Notes: generated from the letters alone by a model not told the origin. DNA of 11,188 nucleotides from an uncultured Eubacteriales bacterium (GCA_934378145.1 CAKXXW010000046.1:1-11188); one strand, 5' to 3'; counted from the stretch's first letter, positions 1-7,298 are shown. Made by a program: numbers and translations.

Positions 1-699
1 CAAGGCAACAATTTGCACGAACCTTAAATCTTTAAGGTACCGCCCATTTATAGGTCGTTTGCCTTTTGAAAAGCCTCTCTTCTATTGTGAAATGACCGCT
101 TAAACCGAGGCTCCCTCCGGGAGGGAGCTGGATTTCCGACCCGCAGGGGAGGAAAGACTGAAGGAGAGCGCGGTACTTAACACTTACGATTGCAAACGGT
201 CTGTTTGCCTGCGTAAAAGTTTTATACCGCCGGCTCTTTCAATCCGCAACGCAGTTGCGGAAATGCTTACCTCCCGGAGGAAGGCTCGTTAAAAGCATCG
301 TCTTTTTACAGACCGTTTGCCCTCAAAAATCGTTTGGCGCTTTTTCTTTTGCCTATAGCAGGCACAAAAGAAAAAGCTAAGCAAAAAGAAAATGCCGTTG
401 AGGGGCTTTCGCCCTCTGCGGAGGGCGACGGGGGACGCGGGGCGCTGCCCCACACCCCGCAAGCCTTTGAAAAGGCTTGACCTAAACTTTCACAAACACT
501 TCGGGTGATGACCTCACCCTTCGGTGAATAACCCGCGAGGATCGGGCGCGGGTCTTGCCCGCAAGGCTTGACCTAAACTTCAAAAAGGCTGCGGGTGAAA
601 ACTTGTCGTTCGGTGCGCGTGCGGTTTAACGCTGCGTGCGACCTGTAAGCGGGTGTTGCCTTAAAGGTTGAAGGTCTGAGCAAAAGTGCGCAAAAAGTT
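1..699. repeat. Intergenic mosaic of palindromic repeat modules (left edge)
   Basis: No gene is supported here. The stretch is a chain of short palindromes: one around 111-128 (CTCCCTCC arms), CCGCAAC/GTTGCGG near 244-260, CCTCCCGGAGG near 270-280, TCGCCCTC-tgcg-GAGGGCGA at 409-428, GGGGC-gct-GCCCC at 439-451, and AAGCCTTT-ga-AAAGGCTT at 461-478 followed by GACCTAAACTT. Almost every module recurs at 10517-11188, some in direct and some in inverted orientation. The segment lies on the tail side of element copy D, which sits against the kinase stop codon. Whether the modules act as DNA or RNA structure cannot be told from this window. Confidence 0.7.
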
Positions 700-997
700 A
701 TCCCTGTCGGTGAATTTTGCCTTCAGGTCAAACGGTCAAGCCTCTTGTCTCGGGACAGAATTTTCCCCCGCGGGGGAAAATTCCGGTGGGTTTTTGAGAA
801 GCTCCGAGAAAAGGCTGCTCGCAGACTTTTGAGGGGCTTCCTCAAAAAGACACCAAAGTTTTGCCGTAGGCAAAATGCCCCGAGACAAGACATAACTCCC
901 ATAACCCGTCAGCAAGTTCTTTGAAGGGTGCGGGAAACTTTCTTCTAAGAAAGTTTCCTGCGTCTCTCGTGTCCCCCGTCGTCCCCCGCGTCCCCCG
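700..997 (-). repeat. Structured intergenic element, copy D
   Basis: Read on the minus strand, the head begins directly after the TGA of the FGGY kinase with three GGGGGAC-type 9-10 nt repeats. It continues through the terminal hairpin (932-959, arms of about 13 bp with an A-C mismatch at the base), the closing stem CTTGTCTCG/CGAGACAAG (744-752 with 881-889), the GTTTTGCCgtaGGCAAAA hairpin, and a middle stem-loop built on TTTTTGAG/CTCAAAAA and CTGC/GCAG. A perfect 26-nt palindrome (758-783, arms GAATTTTCCCCC) and the tail motif GTTTGACCT...ACCGACAGG follow. The element could act as a 3' end or RNA-stability structure for the kinase transcript, but no U-tract follows the hairpin. Confidence 0.8.
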
Positions 998-2431
998 TCA
1001 GTTTCCTGCCTGACAGAGATCCAGGTACTCCCCGTATCGTTCGTCAGCCGAGGCGACAGCGGCACTGTCGGGCGCGGGAAGCTCCTCGCGTCCGGTAAAG
1101 ACCTTCGCGGCGGCGTTCAGACTGCCGAAGCTGCCCTCGCCGACGGCGGCAAGCATCGCGGCACCGAGCGCGGGCGCGTCGGGCTCCTTCGTCACGCTTA
1201 TCTGCCTTCCGAAAGTCTCCGAAACGAGCCTTGCCCAAAGGCTGCTGAAGACCGCGCCGCCCGACAGGGTTATCCTGAAGCCCTCGGGCAGCCCGAATTC
1301 CTCCGAACCGCGCCGAGCCTCGAACGCCGCACCCTCAAGCAGAGCGCGCCAGACCTTCACGGCGTCGCGCGGATCTGCCTTTTCCTTCTCCGAAAGGGCG
1401 TCAAACGCCGCGGAACGGGGCAAAAATCCCTTCCCCGACGGGCAGGGACATATCACCGACCTGCCTTCGACGCCTTCGGCTCTCATGTCAAGCTCCGACG
1501 GCGAAAGCCCCAGAGCCGACGCATAGCGCGAGACCTCCGAGCCTATCCCGCCGAGCGACGCCATCGCGCCGAATCCGCCCGCGGGATGCACACAGGGGGC
1601 AATGTGCGAGGGCGTGAAGAGCGGCTTTTCGGTCACGGTGAAGAGTACCCAAGCCGTCCCCGAAGCGATGAGAAGCTCACCCGCCCCGGTCACGCCCGAG
1701 CCGAGCGAGGCGCAGTACTGATCGTGCGTCCCGTTCATCACCTTCACGCCCGTCGGCAGTCCCAGCTCCTCCGCCGCAGAGGGCGAAAGAGTCCCGATAA
1801 ACTCACCAGCGCGGGCGAGCGCCGGAAGCCGCTTCTCGCTTATTCCGAGAAAACAGAGCATATCGTCGAAGAACGCGCCCTTTTCTATGTCAAAAAGCCT
1901 TGCGATCGCAGCCGAGGCGGGGTCGGTGACAAAGACGCCCGTCAGCTTCTTCATAATATATTCCTGCGTCGTGAGAAATACTCCCGCACGACGGAAGATC
2001 TCCGGCTCCCGCCGACGCATCCGGAGCAGCTTCGCCGCCGCCGATGCCGGAGTCATACCCCAGCCGCAGGCGCGGTAGACCTCCTCGGCTCCGAGATTTT
2101 CACGGATCTCCTCAGCCTCGGAGAGAGCCGTCGCGTCCATCCAGCTCGACGCGGCGCAGAGCGGCTCGCCCCCGTCGGTCGCGGCAAGGATGCTGCCCCC
2201 CTGCGAGGAAAGCCCTATCGCCGAGACCTCTTTTCCGTGTCCCGAGGTCGCCTCGCGCACGGCGGTCACCGCCGCAGCCCACCAGTCGCGCGCGTCCTGC
2301 GTCACGACTCCTCCGGGGGCGTAGTTCGTCGGATAGGCGCACCGCCCGACAGCGACCGTGCTGCCTTTTTCATCCTTCAGCAGCGCCTTTACCGATGTGC
2401 TGCCTATGTCAAGTCCGAGGAACAGACTCAT
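998..2431 (-). CDS. FGGY-family carbohydrate kinase
   Basis: The 477-residue protein has the two-lobed actin-like ATPase fold expected of FGGY kinases (xylulokinase, gluconokinase and relatives), cytosolic enzymes that use ATP to phosphorylate a sugar or polyol. The phosphate-1 motif DIGSTSVKALL lies at residues 8-18, GLSSQGGS at 73-80, WMD at 97-99, a GTHDQ motif whose Asp237 is the likely catalytic base at 234-238, SGTA at 258-261, the adenosine loop SGGAVFSSLWARL at 390-402, and PALGAAMLA near the C-terminus. The length is normal for the family. The ATG overlaps the aminotransferase stop as ATGA, with AAGGTG eight bases upstream inside that gene, so the two are translationally coupled. The SSQGGS motif differs from the usual xylulokinase SGQMHG, so I do not assign D-xylulose. 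The TGA is followed at once by repeat copy D. Confidence 0.9.
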   Translation of the reverse strand: MSLFLGLDIGSTSVKALLKDEKGSTVAVGRCAYPTNYAPGGVVTQDARDWWAAAVTAVREATSGHGKEVSAIGLSSQGGSILAATDGGEPLCAASSWMDATALSEAEEIRENLGAEEVYRACGWGMTPASAAAKLLRMRRREPEIFRRAGVFLTTQEYIMKKLTGVFVTDPASAAIARLFDIEKGAFFDDMLCFLGISEKRLPALARAGEFIGTLSPSAAEELGLPTGVKVMNGTHDQYCASLGSGVTGAGELLIASGTAWVLFTVTEKPLFTPSHIAPCVHPAGGFGAMASLGGIGSEVSRYASALGLSPSELDMRAEGVEGRSVICPCPSGKGFLPRSAAFDALSEKEKADPRDAVKVWRALLEGAAFEARRGSEEFGLPEGFRITLSGGAVFSSLWARLVSETFGRQISVTKEPDAPALGAAMLAAVGEGSFGSLNAAAKVFTGREELPAPDSAAVASADERYGEYLDLCQAGN

Positions 2432-3966
2432 TCCGCAAGCACCTTGTCAAGGATCGCGAGCAGAGCGTTCAGCGTCGCCTCGGTCGAATTTACCGGAGGC
2501 TTGAAGAGTACCGCGGGAACGCAGTTCGCCTTGTAGAGCTGCGCCGAGGCATCGACGCACTCATGATGAAGCGCGTCGGTGAATGCCGCCGCCTCGGCAA
2601 GAGTGTGGAAATGGAGCGCGGCAAGCAGTCCCTTGCCCTCTGTCGCGACGAGCTTTTCGGGATATTTTTCCTTAAGAGCCGCCAGCCCCTTCTCAAAGAG
2701 TTCGCAGTTCTTCGCAAGCTCGGCTTCGTTCTCGTGCGCGAAGGTCATCGTCACAAGGTAAGCGAGCGAGGCAAGCTCCTCCTGCCCGTTCGTGACGAGC
2801 GCGCCGAATTGGTTGAGGTTGTCATATTCCGCCGTCGTGAGTATGCGGCTCGCCGGATATTCTCCGCCCGGGAAGCCCTTCCCTATCGCGCAGAAATCGG
2901 GGTCAAGGCCGTAAAGGCGGAAGAGGAACATCCCGGGATACCACATGCAGGTCTGTATCTCGTCGACAAGCACAGGCGTGTCGCTCCCGTGGCAGAGGCG
3001 GTATGCCTCGTGCAGGTATTCCTCGGTCAGCCTGATCCCGCCGTAGTTCATCATCACTATCTCGTGAAGGAAGCCGGCGACCTTGAAGGCTCCCGAATTG
3101 TATGTATCGAGCTTTTCCTTAAAGTCGGCAATGTCGTTGATCTTCACGGGTACGACCTTGTAAAGCCCCGCGCGCTCGGCAAGGTCGTAGAAGGGCGACC
3201 AAAGCCCGCGGAAGGTCTGCGTCAGCACCGTCGTGCCGTGATAGTTGCCCGTCTTGTCACCCGCGTTGTCAGCCATCACGAAGAAGACCGGTGTCCTGCC
3301 CTCGTATTTCGGGGCGGGAAGCTCGGGCGAGAGCCTGTAAAACCTTGCGAGCATCATCTTGACTCCCGCCTCGACGGCGAGCGAGCCTGTCTCAAGGTTT
3401 ATCACGCGGTTGAGCCTGTGCGCTTCGCGTGAGGCAAGAAGCTCCTCGGTCGCCGCGTCGTCGTTCCAGTCGATACCGTTCGCCGTCTGAACGATCCGCT
3501 TCTCGCAAAGGCGGGTGATGTAGCCGCGCGTGTTGTTGTGCGTCGCGTTCGGGATTCCGAGCTTGCGCGCGTGGTCGATCAGCCTGTATCCCGCGAAACG
3601 GTGTCCGAGCGAGGCGTGGTAATGCTCGCTCTTCATGGTCAGATAGAGCTTCCCGTCCTCGCCTACGCGGTAGGGTCCCCTGCCCGTGACAGGCGAGGCG
3701 CTCTTGTTTTCCGCCTTGCGGAAGGAGTCGGTCGGCGCTCCGTCGTTGTCGTTGACAAAGGGAGTCGCTATCTTATGCCCGACGAGCGGGAGAAGAGTGT
3801 CCTCGGCGCTCTGTTCGGCTTCGGTGAAGAAGTCGACCTTGCCGGAGAGCCATGCCTCAGCCTCCATGCGGCTCATCGCGCCGATTGCCTCGTTCGCCGA
3901 GGCGACCGATTCGGCGTAGTCCTTGCCGAGAAGGTCAAGAAGTGACATATTTACATTCTTAAACAT
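2428..3966 (-). CDS. Class III (PLP-dependent) aminotransferase
   Basis: The 512-residue fold-type I protein would transfer an amino group between an amino donor and an aldehyde or ketone using pyridoxal phosphate in the cytosol. Family landmarks are GSLAVEAGVKMMLA (195-208), which matches the class III GSEAVE...K helix; NYHGTT (241-246); VLVDEIQTC (332-340), with Asp335 for the PLP ring nitrogen and Gln338; and AIGKGFPGGEYPASRI, with Lys363 as the predicted Schiff-base lysine. It is longer than the common 420-460 residues because of an N-terminal extension of roughly 90 residues and an insertion at 290-330. No unambiguous ribosome site precedes the ATG at 3966. AAAGGAG lies further upstream, before a small hairpin, and ATG 3948 (MSLLDLLG) is the alternative start. 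It overlaps the downstream kinase by 4 nt. Substrate is unknown; neighbours point to a keto-sugar or keto-cyclitol. Confidence 0.87.
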   Translation of the reverse strand: MFKNVNMSLLDLLGKDYAESVASANEAIGAMSRMEAEAWLSGKVDFFTEAEQSAEDTLLPLVGHKIATPFVNDNDGAPTDSFRKAENKSASPVTGRGPYRVGEDGKLYLTMKSEHYHASLGHRFAGYRLIDHARKLGIPNATHNNTRGYITRLCEKRIVQTANGIDWNDDAATEELLASREAHRLNRVINLETGSLAVEAGVKMMLARFYRLSPELPAPKYEGRTPVFFVMADNAGDKTGNYHGTTVLTQTFRGLWSPFYDLAERAGLYKVVPVKINDIADFKEKLDTYNSGAFKVAGFLHEIVMMNYGGIRLTEEYLHEAYRLCHGSDTPVLVDEIQTCMWYPGMFLFRLYGLDPDFCAIGKGFPGGEYPASRILTTAEYDNLNQFGALVTNGQEELASLAYLVTMTFAHENEAELAKNCELFEKGLAALKEKYPEKLVATEGKGLLAALHFHTLAEAAAFTDALHHECVDASAQLYKANCVPAVLFKPPVNSTEATLNALLAILDKVLAE

Positions 3967-4032
3967 ATTTTTACCATAGCTTTTTTACCAAAAGCTCCTT
4001 TCTTGCGTGTGTTATTTGAGAGCAAACTGAAG
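3967..4032 (-). promoter_or_regulatory. Aminotransferase 5' leader with Shine-Dalgarno followed by hairpin
   Basis: Read on the minus strand, this short leader contains AAAGGAG, then a small hairpin with arms AGCTTTT and AAAAGCT around GGTAA, then ATGGTAAAAATATG, where the final ATG is the annotated start at 3966. The linear distance from the Shine-Dalgarno to that start is much too long, but folding the hairpin would bring it closer. The first ATG opens an eight-codon frame (MVKICLRM) whose TAA overlaps the aminotransferase coding sequence. I see no convincing -35/-10 pair, so the promoter of the aminotransferase-kinase unit is undetermined. Confidence 0.4.
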
Positions 4033-4319
4033 AATACGGGGGAAACGAGGGACACGGGAAACTTTCTTAGAAGAAAGTTTCCCGAACCCTTCAAAGAATT
4101 TGTTGACGGGTTATAGGAGTAAAGACTTGTCTCGTGGCATTTTGCCTTTGGCAAAACTTTGGTGTCTTTTTGAGGAAGCTCCTCAAAAGTCTGCAAGCAT
4201 CCTTTTATCGAAGCTTTCTCAAAAACCCACCGGAATTTCACCTCTGCGAGGCGAAATTCTGCCCGAGACAAGGGCAAAAAGCGTTTAACCTAAACACAAA
4301 ATTCACCGACAGGGCGAAC
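4033..4319 (+). repeat. Structured intergenic element, copy A
   Basis: This plus-strand copy has its head nearest the 5' end of the aminotransferase gene. It carries two G-rich repeats, the terminal hairpin (4056-4083, perfect 13-bp arms GGGAAACTTTCTT), the AACCC/GGGTT pairing, and the closing stem CTTGTCTCG (4126-4134) with CGAGACAAG. The TTTTGCCtttGGCAAAA hairpin and the middle stem (TTTTTGAGgAAGCT with AGCTTtCTCAAAAA) follow. The palindrome at 4233-4259 has arms GAATTTCACCTC with one mismatch, and the tail ends in ACCGACAGGGCGAAC. It forms a tail-to-tail inverted pair with copy E. An open frame through it (LSRGILP...KLWCLFEEAP) recurs in other copies but lacks gene signals. Confidence 0.8.
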
Positions 4320-4516
4320 ATCAGCGTAAACCTTACCATATTACGACCTATAAGATAAGAATGGATACAATTATACGGTAGGGGCGACCATTGGTCGCCC
4401 GCCCTTACCCATAATAAAATGAAGCGTACTCGTTTATCCTCCGTGCGGCGAAGCCGCGCTTCACAGGGCGGAAGCCCTGCTTCATTGTTCATGCGCCGCA
4501 GGTGCACTTCACCTCA
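4320..4516. repeat. Central spacer between copies A and E, with REP-like palindrome and hairpin series
   Basis: No gene is supported. Positions 4382-4400 form a palindrome with arms GGGCGACCA and TGGTCGCCC, preceded by GTAG and followed by CGCCC, resembling short REP-like repeats common in clostridial genomes. Positions 4445-4514 hold three consecutive small hairpins: GCGGC-gaa-GCCGC, AGGGC-ggaa-GCCCT and AGGTG-cactt-CACCT. CTTCA follows the first two and lies in the loop and arm of the third. An apparent open frame on the minus strand across this DNA looks like a repeat translated by chance. Confidence 0.6.
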
Positions 4517-4767
4517 AGGTTAAACGGTCTAACTCCTTGTCTCGGGACAGAATTTTCCCCCGCGGGGAAAATTCCGGTGGATTTTGCCCGAGGGCGAAAA
4601 GGGGATGCTTGCATACCCTTGAGTCCTCGGCAAAAATCCACCAAAGTTTTGCCGTAGGCAAAATGCCGCGAGACAAGGCATTACTTCTGTAACCTTTCAG
4701 CAAAGTTCTTTGAAGGGTACGGGAAACCTTTCTTTCAAGAAAGTTTCCCGTGTCCCCCGTTCTCCCG
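4517..4767 (-). repeat. Structured intergenic element, copy E (diverged middle stem)
   Basis: This minus-strand copy has a head of two G-rich repeats, a terminal hairpin (4721-4749) with one bulged base, the CTTGTCTCG/CGAGACAAG closing stem, the TTTTGCC hairpin and a palindrome at 4550-4574. Its middle stem-loop has a different sequence from all other copies, yet pairs better. GGTGGATTTTTGCCGAGG (minus strand) pairs over about 18 positions with 4576-4593, and the inner stem AAGGG-ATGC/GCAT-CCCTT closes on the same small loop. This is the clearest sign that structure, not primary sequence, is retained. The tail motif is only weakly preserved. Confidence 0.8.
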
Positions 4768-4793
4768 GTTTTCTTGCGCAAAGGTATAGTTTT

Positions 4794-4817
4794 CGGGAGG
4801 ATAATATCCTCCCCTAC
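4794..4817. repeat. Second REP-like palindrome
   Basis: The arms GGGAGGATA (4795-4803) and TATCCTCCC (4805-4813) surround a single A and are framed by C and CTAC. Reverse-complementing the palindrome at 4382-4400 gives the same frame, CGGG-stem-CCCCTAC, with a completely different but equally paired stem. It lies exactly between partial copy E2 and complete copy E, so it may mark an insertion or recombination junction. Confidence 0.6.
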
Positions 4818-4828
4818 AAACCATTGGT

Positions 4829-4896
4829 TCAAGTTCTTTGAGGGGTGTGGGGAACTTTCTTTCAAGAAAGTTCCCTGCATCTCCCGTAATCCCCCG
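4829..4896 (-). repeat. Structured intergenic element, partial copy E2 (head only)
   Basis: Only the head is present. On the minus strand the TAA of the second oxidoreductase is followed directly by CGGGGGATTACGGGAGATGC, then a hairpin (4850-4875) whose arms are GGGAACTTTCTT and AAGAAAGTTCCC. Relative to other copies one base is missing from each arm, so pairing is kept. Similarity stops after the CCCCTCAAAGAACTTG segment, where AACCAATGGTT and the REP-like palindrome begin. It is in tandem, same orientation, with complete copy E. Confidence 0.75.
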
Positions 4897-6036
4897 TTAA
4901 ACCTCGACGGCGCGGTGTTCCTTGTGGGAGAGGAGCGCGGCGGTCTGGAGCCTGTGCGACAGGGCTGTTTCCTCGGGGCGGATGCAGCCGAAGGGCACGG
5001 GGATCGAGCAGACCTCGCACACGAACGCCGCCCACATCTGAAGGATGGCGTCGGTGAAGCCGAAGCCGAAGATCGAGCCTGTCACGGTCGGGATCATGGG
5101 CTTTGAGCCTATGTCGACGCGGCACCATGCCTGCTCCTTGCCGAACGGCTCGGTGTAGTAAAAGGCGTTCGGGTCCTTCGTCGAGAAGCGCGCCGAGAGG
5201 TCAAGTCCGTCGACCTCTATGCTCCAGTCGTTCGTCGCGCCGGGGCAGATGCGCTTCGTCTCCATTATCATCGGGAAGAGGTCGCCGTCCCTGTCCTTCA
5301 CGCGGCAGGAAAGTGTCGCGTTGTCCCATGTGAGGCAGGGAGCCATACCTCCCTTCCCGTCCGGACGCTCTTTCACGGTCTTCGTGAGGTTCGCGTAGAC
5401 ATCGACCGGCACCCATCCCATGCGGAAGGGTATGTGCTGAGTGTGAAGACCGAGGTCGCCCATGCACCCGTACTCGCCGTTGAATTCTATCATCCGCTTC
5501 CAATTTATCGGCTTGTTCCGGTCAAGGTCGCTCGAGTGGCAGAAGGACGACCTCACCTCTATCAGCTTGCCGAAGCTCCCCGCCTCTATCCGTCGGATAA
5601 GCTCCTGACAGGCGGGATAGTAGGGGAACTCGCTCGAGCAGCGCACCACTACCTCCGGATGAGCGGCGACAGCGGCAAGGATCCTCTCGTTCGCCGCACG
5701 GTCGATGCCGAAGGGCTTCTCTCCGAGAAGGTGCTTGCCCGCGTTTATTATATCAATGTAGATCTTTTCGTGCAGATTGTGCGGCACCGCGCAGTAGATC
5801 GCGTCGATGTCGGGAGAGGCGAGAAGCTCGCGGTAGTCGGTCGTTATGTATTTCGGCGCGGGGAGCTTAGCCGCGAAAGCCTCGGCTGCCTCTCTGTTCA
5901 CATCGCAGGCACCGATGATCTCCGGCACCGGAATGTCGGCGGCAAGCTGGCACCAGCGCGCCGCGGCAGCGGCAAATTCGCGCCCCATCAGCCCGCAGCC
6001 GATGACGCCGAAGCGTAACTTTTTCTCAGTTCTCAT
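4897..6036 (-). CDS. Gfo/Idh/MocA-family NAD(P)-dependent oxidoreductase (EKP type)
   Basis: The 379-residue protein has an N-terminal Rossmann domain with the dinucleotide loop GCGLMG (13-18) and the family hallmark EKP at 106-108, whose Lys107 is the usual catalytic or substrate-anchoring residue. The C-terminal alpha/beta domain contains GDLGLHTQ, with Asp194 and His198 in the positions that bind or activate the sugar hydroxyl in family members. Such enzymes oxidise or reduce sugars, cyclitols or their derivatives, and some act in redox-assisted glycoside cleavage. Length is typical. The ATG overlaps the upstream paralogue by 11 nt and has AAAGGA eight bases before it, so the pair is co-transcribed and probably co-translated. 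The substrate cannot be read from sequence. The TAA abuts repeat copy E2. Confidence 0.9.
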   Translation of the reverse strand: MRTEKKLRFGVIGCGLMGREFAAAAARWCQLAADIPVPEIIGACDVNREAAEAFAAKLPAPKYITTDYRELLASPDIDAIYCAVPHNLHEKIYIDIINAGKHLLGEKPFGIDRAANERILAAVAAHPEVVVRCSSEFPYYPACQELIRRIEAGSFGKLIEVRSSFCHSSDLDRNKPINWKRMIEFNGEYGCMGDLGLHTQHIPFRMGWVPVDVYANLTKTVKERPDGKGGMAPCLTWDNATLSCRVKDRDGDLFPMIMETKRICPGATNDWSIEVDGLDLSARFSTKDPNAFYYTEPFGKEQAWCRVDIGSKPMIPTVTGSIFGFGFTDAILQMWAAFVCEVCSIPVPFGCIRPEETALSHRLQTAALLSHKEHRAVEV

Positions 6037-7258
6037 CGCCCGCGTCCTTTCCGAGAAGCTCCTCTATCGGTATCGTCGAGTAAGGCAGGCTGTTCGGCTT
6101 GCCCTCCGACGGGAAGGGCGTAAGCTCGTCGTTTTCGTAGAGCCTGCGGTCCTCTTCCTTCCTGAAATCGGGGATCCCGAGCTGGCGCGAATCCTCAAGG
6201 ACAGACCTCCAGCCCATGATAGCCGTCGCCGACATCGCAGTCGCCGCGTAAACATCCGGGAAGAAGGGCTTTTTGTCCTTCACAGCCTCGACAAAGGCGC
6301 GGGTGACAAAGTAGTCGCTTCCCGCGTGGCCGCAGTGGCTCGCTTCCTCGGCGTTTTCACTGAATTCAGCCTCGTAGATCTTCTCCTCCTCGCAGCCCTC
6401 GGGGATAGACCAGGCGTTGTAGGCAAGGCGGACGAGCTTTTCCTTGTGACCTCTGATAAGCTCGGTGCCTCCCTCGATGCAGCTCAGGCGGTACCAGTTC
6501 TCGTGAGGCGCAAGGTATGACGAGCCGCTGATGCGGAAGAGCGCGCCGTTGTTCATCTCGACGAGCATTATGCCGGCGATGTCGGAGCGGATCCGCTCGT
6601 ATTCCTTCGCGTGCGCGGGGGTGTCAAGGACAGCCTTGCCGATGACCCTCTTCGGATAAAGCCCCGTCATATACATGAGCGGCGCGAGCGAGTGCGAGCT
6701 GTAATAGGTCACGGGGAGATAGCGCCTCCAGTGGAAGCCGCCGTTGTCGGTCGCGTTCATGTACTTGCGGTTCTCGTCGGGGCTCATCGGATGCTCGTAT
6801 TCGCCCTCGGCAAACCTCACCTCGCCGAGCGTCCCGCTGTCATAGAGCCTCTTCATCTCAAGGCATCCGCGCGTGTAAGGATAGTTCTCAGCCATCATGT
6901 AGACAAGTCCCGACTTCTCGACCGCGCGGCAGAGCCTTACACAGTCGGCAAGGGTCGACGCCGCCATAGTCTCGCTGAATACATGTATCCCGTGCCCGAG
7001 AGCCTTTATCGCATATGTCGCGTGTTCGTTAAAGTAATTCGCAAGGATCACCGCGTCGAATTTTCCCGACGAGATGAATTCGTCAAAGTCGGTATAGAAG
7101 GCGCAGTCCCCGTCGACATCAGCCTTCGCCTTTTCGAGCCTCGATTCCTTCTTTTCGCATACCGCGGTCACGCGCGCGCCGTCGATGTAGTGCAGAGCCT
7201 TCATGTAGGTCCTGCCGCGCCATGCGCCGAATACGCCTATTCTGAGTTCGTTTTCCAT
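6026..7258 (-). CDS. Gfo/Idh/MocA-family oxidoreductase, divergent (no EKP lysine)
   Basis: The 410-residue protein begins with a Rossmann-type strand and loop, RIGVFGAWRG (6-15), a variant of GxGxxG. At the place where family members carry EKP it has SETM (95-98), so the conserved lysine is a threonine. The C-terminal domain has YYSSHS (185-190) where related proteins place the catalytic His motif, and GHAGSDYF (310-317), close to the HGGxD-type motif of NAD-dependent glycosidase-like family members. I chose ATG 7258 over ATG 7327 because AAGGAAGG lies just before it and the upstream start would lie beyond the predicted -35 box. It is first in its operon, driven by the consensus promoter at 7299-7327 and overlapping the next paralogue. 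It may be a partner subunit or an enzyme with altered chemistry; the substrate is unknown. Confidence 0.88.
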   Translation of the reverse strand: MENELRIGVFGAWRGRTYMKALHYIDGARVTAVCEKKESRLEKAKADVDGDCAFYTDFDEFISSGKFDAVILANYFNEHATYAIKALGHGIHVFSETMAASTLADCVRLCRAVEKSGLVYMMAENYPYTRGCLEMKRLYDSGTLGEVRFAEGEYEHPMSPDENRKYMNATDNGGFHWRRYLPVTYYSSHSLAPLMYMTGLYPKRVIGKAVLDTPAHAKEYERIRSDIAGIMLVEMNNGALFRISGSSYLAPHENWYRLSCIEGGTELIRGHKEKLVRLAYNAWSIPEGCEEEKIYEAEFSENAEEASHCGHAGSDYFVTRAFVEAVKDKKPFFPDVYAATAMSATAIMGWRSVLEDSRQLGIPDFRKEEDRRLYENDELTPFPSEGKPNSLPYSTIPIEELLGKDAGDEN

Positions 7259-7298
7259 CTTGTTTCCTTCCTTTCGGAGCTGAATTTTTCCTGATAAA

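Noticed and set aside
1586..2536. Plus-strand open frame of 316 codons opposite the kinase
   Set aside because: Antisense to the FGGY kinase, arginine-rich, with no recognisable domain.
2044..3432. Long plus-strand open frame of 462 codons opposite the aminotransferase and kinase
   Set aside because: Low-complexity Arg/Pro/Ser-rich sequence antisense to two genes with intact catalytic motifs; a shadow frame typical of GC-rich DNA.
4238..4507. Minus-strand open frame of 89 codons over the A/E spacer
   Set aside because: It is built entirely from the REP-like palindrome, the CTTCA hairpins and the tail of copy A, with no start signals.
4033..4767. A/E pair as a transposon with target-site duplication
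   Set aside because: No matching direct repeats are visible outside the two heads and no transposase is present; the idea is kept only as a hypothesis.
5846..6520. Plus-strand open frames opposite the oxidoreductases
   Set aside because: Shadows of the two Gfo/Idh/MocA genes, whose Rossmann and EKP/GDLG motifs are on the minus strand.
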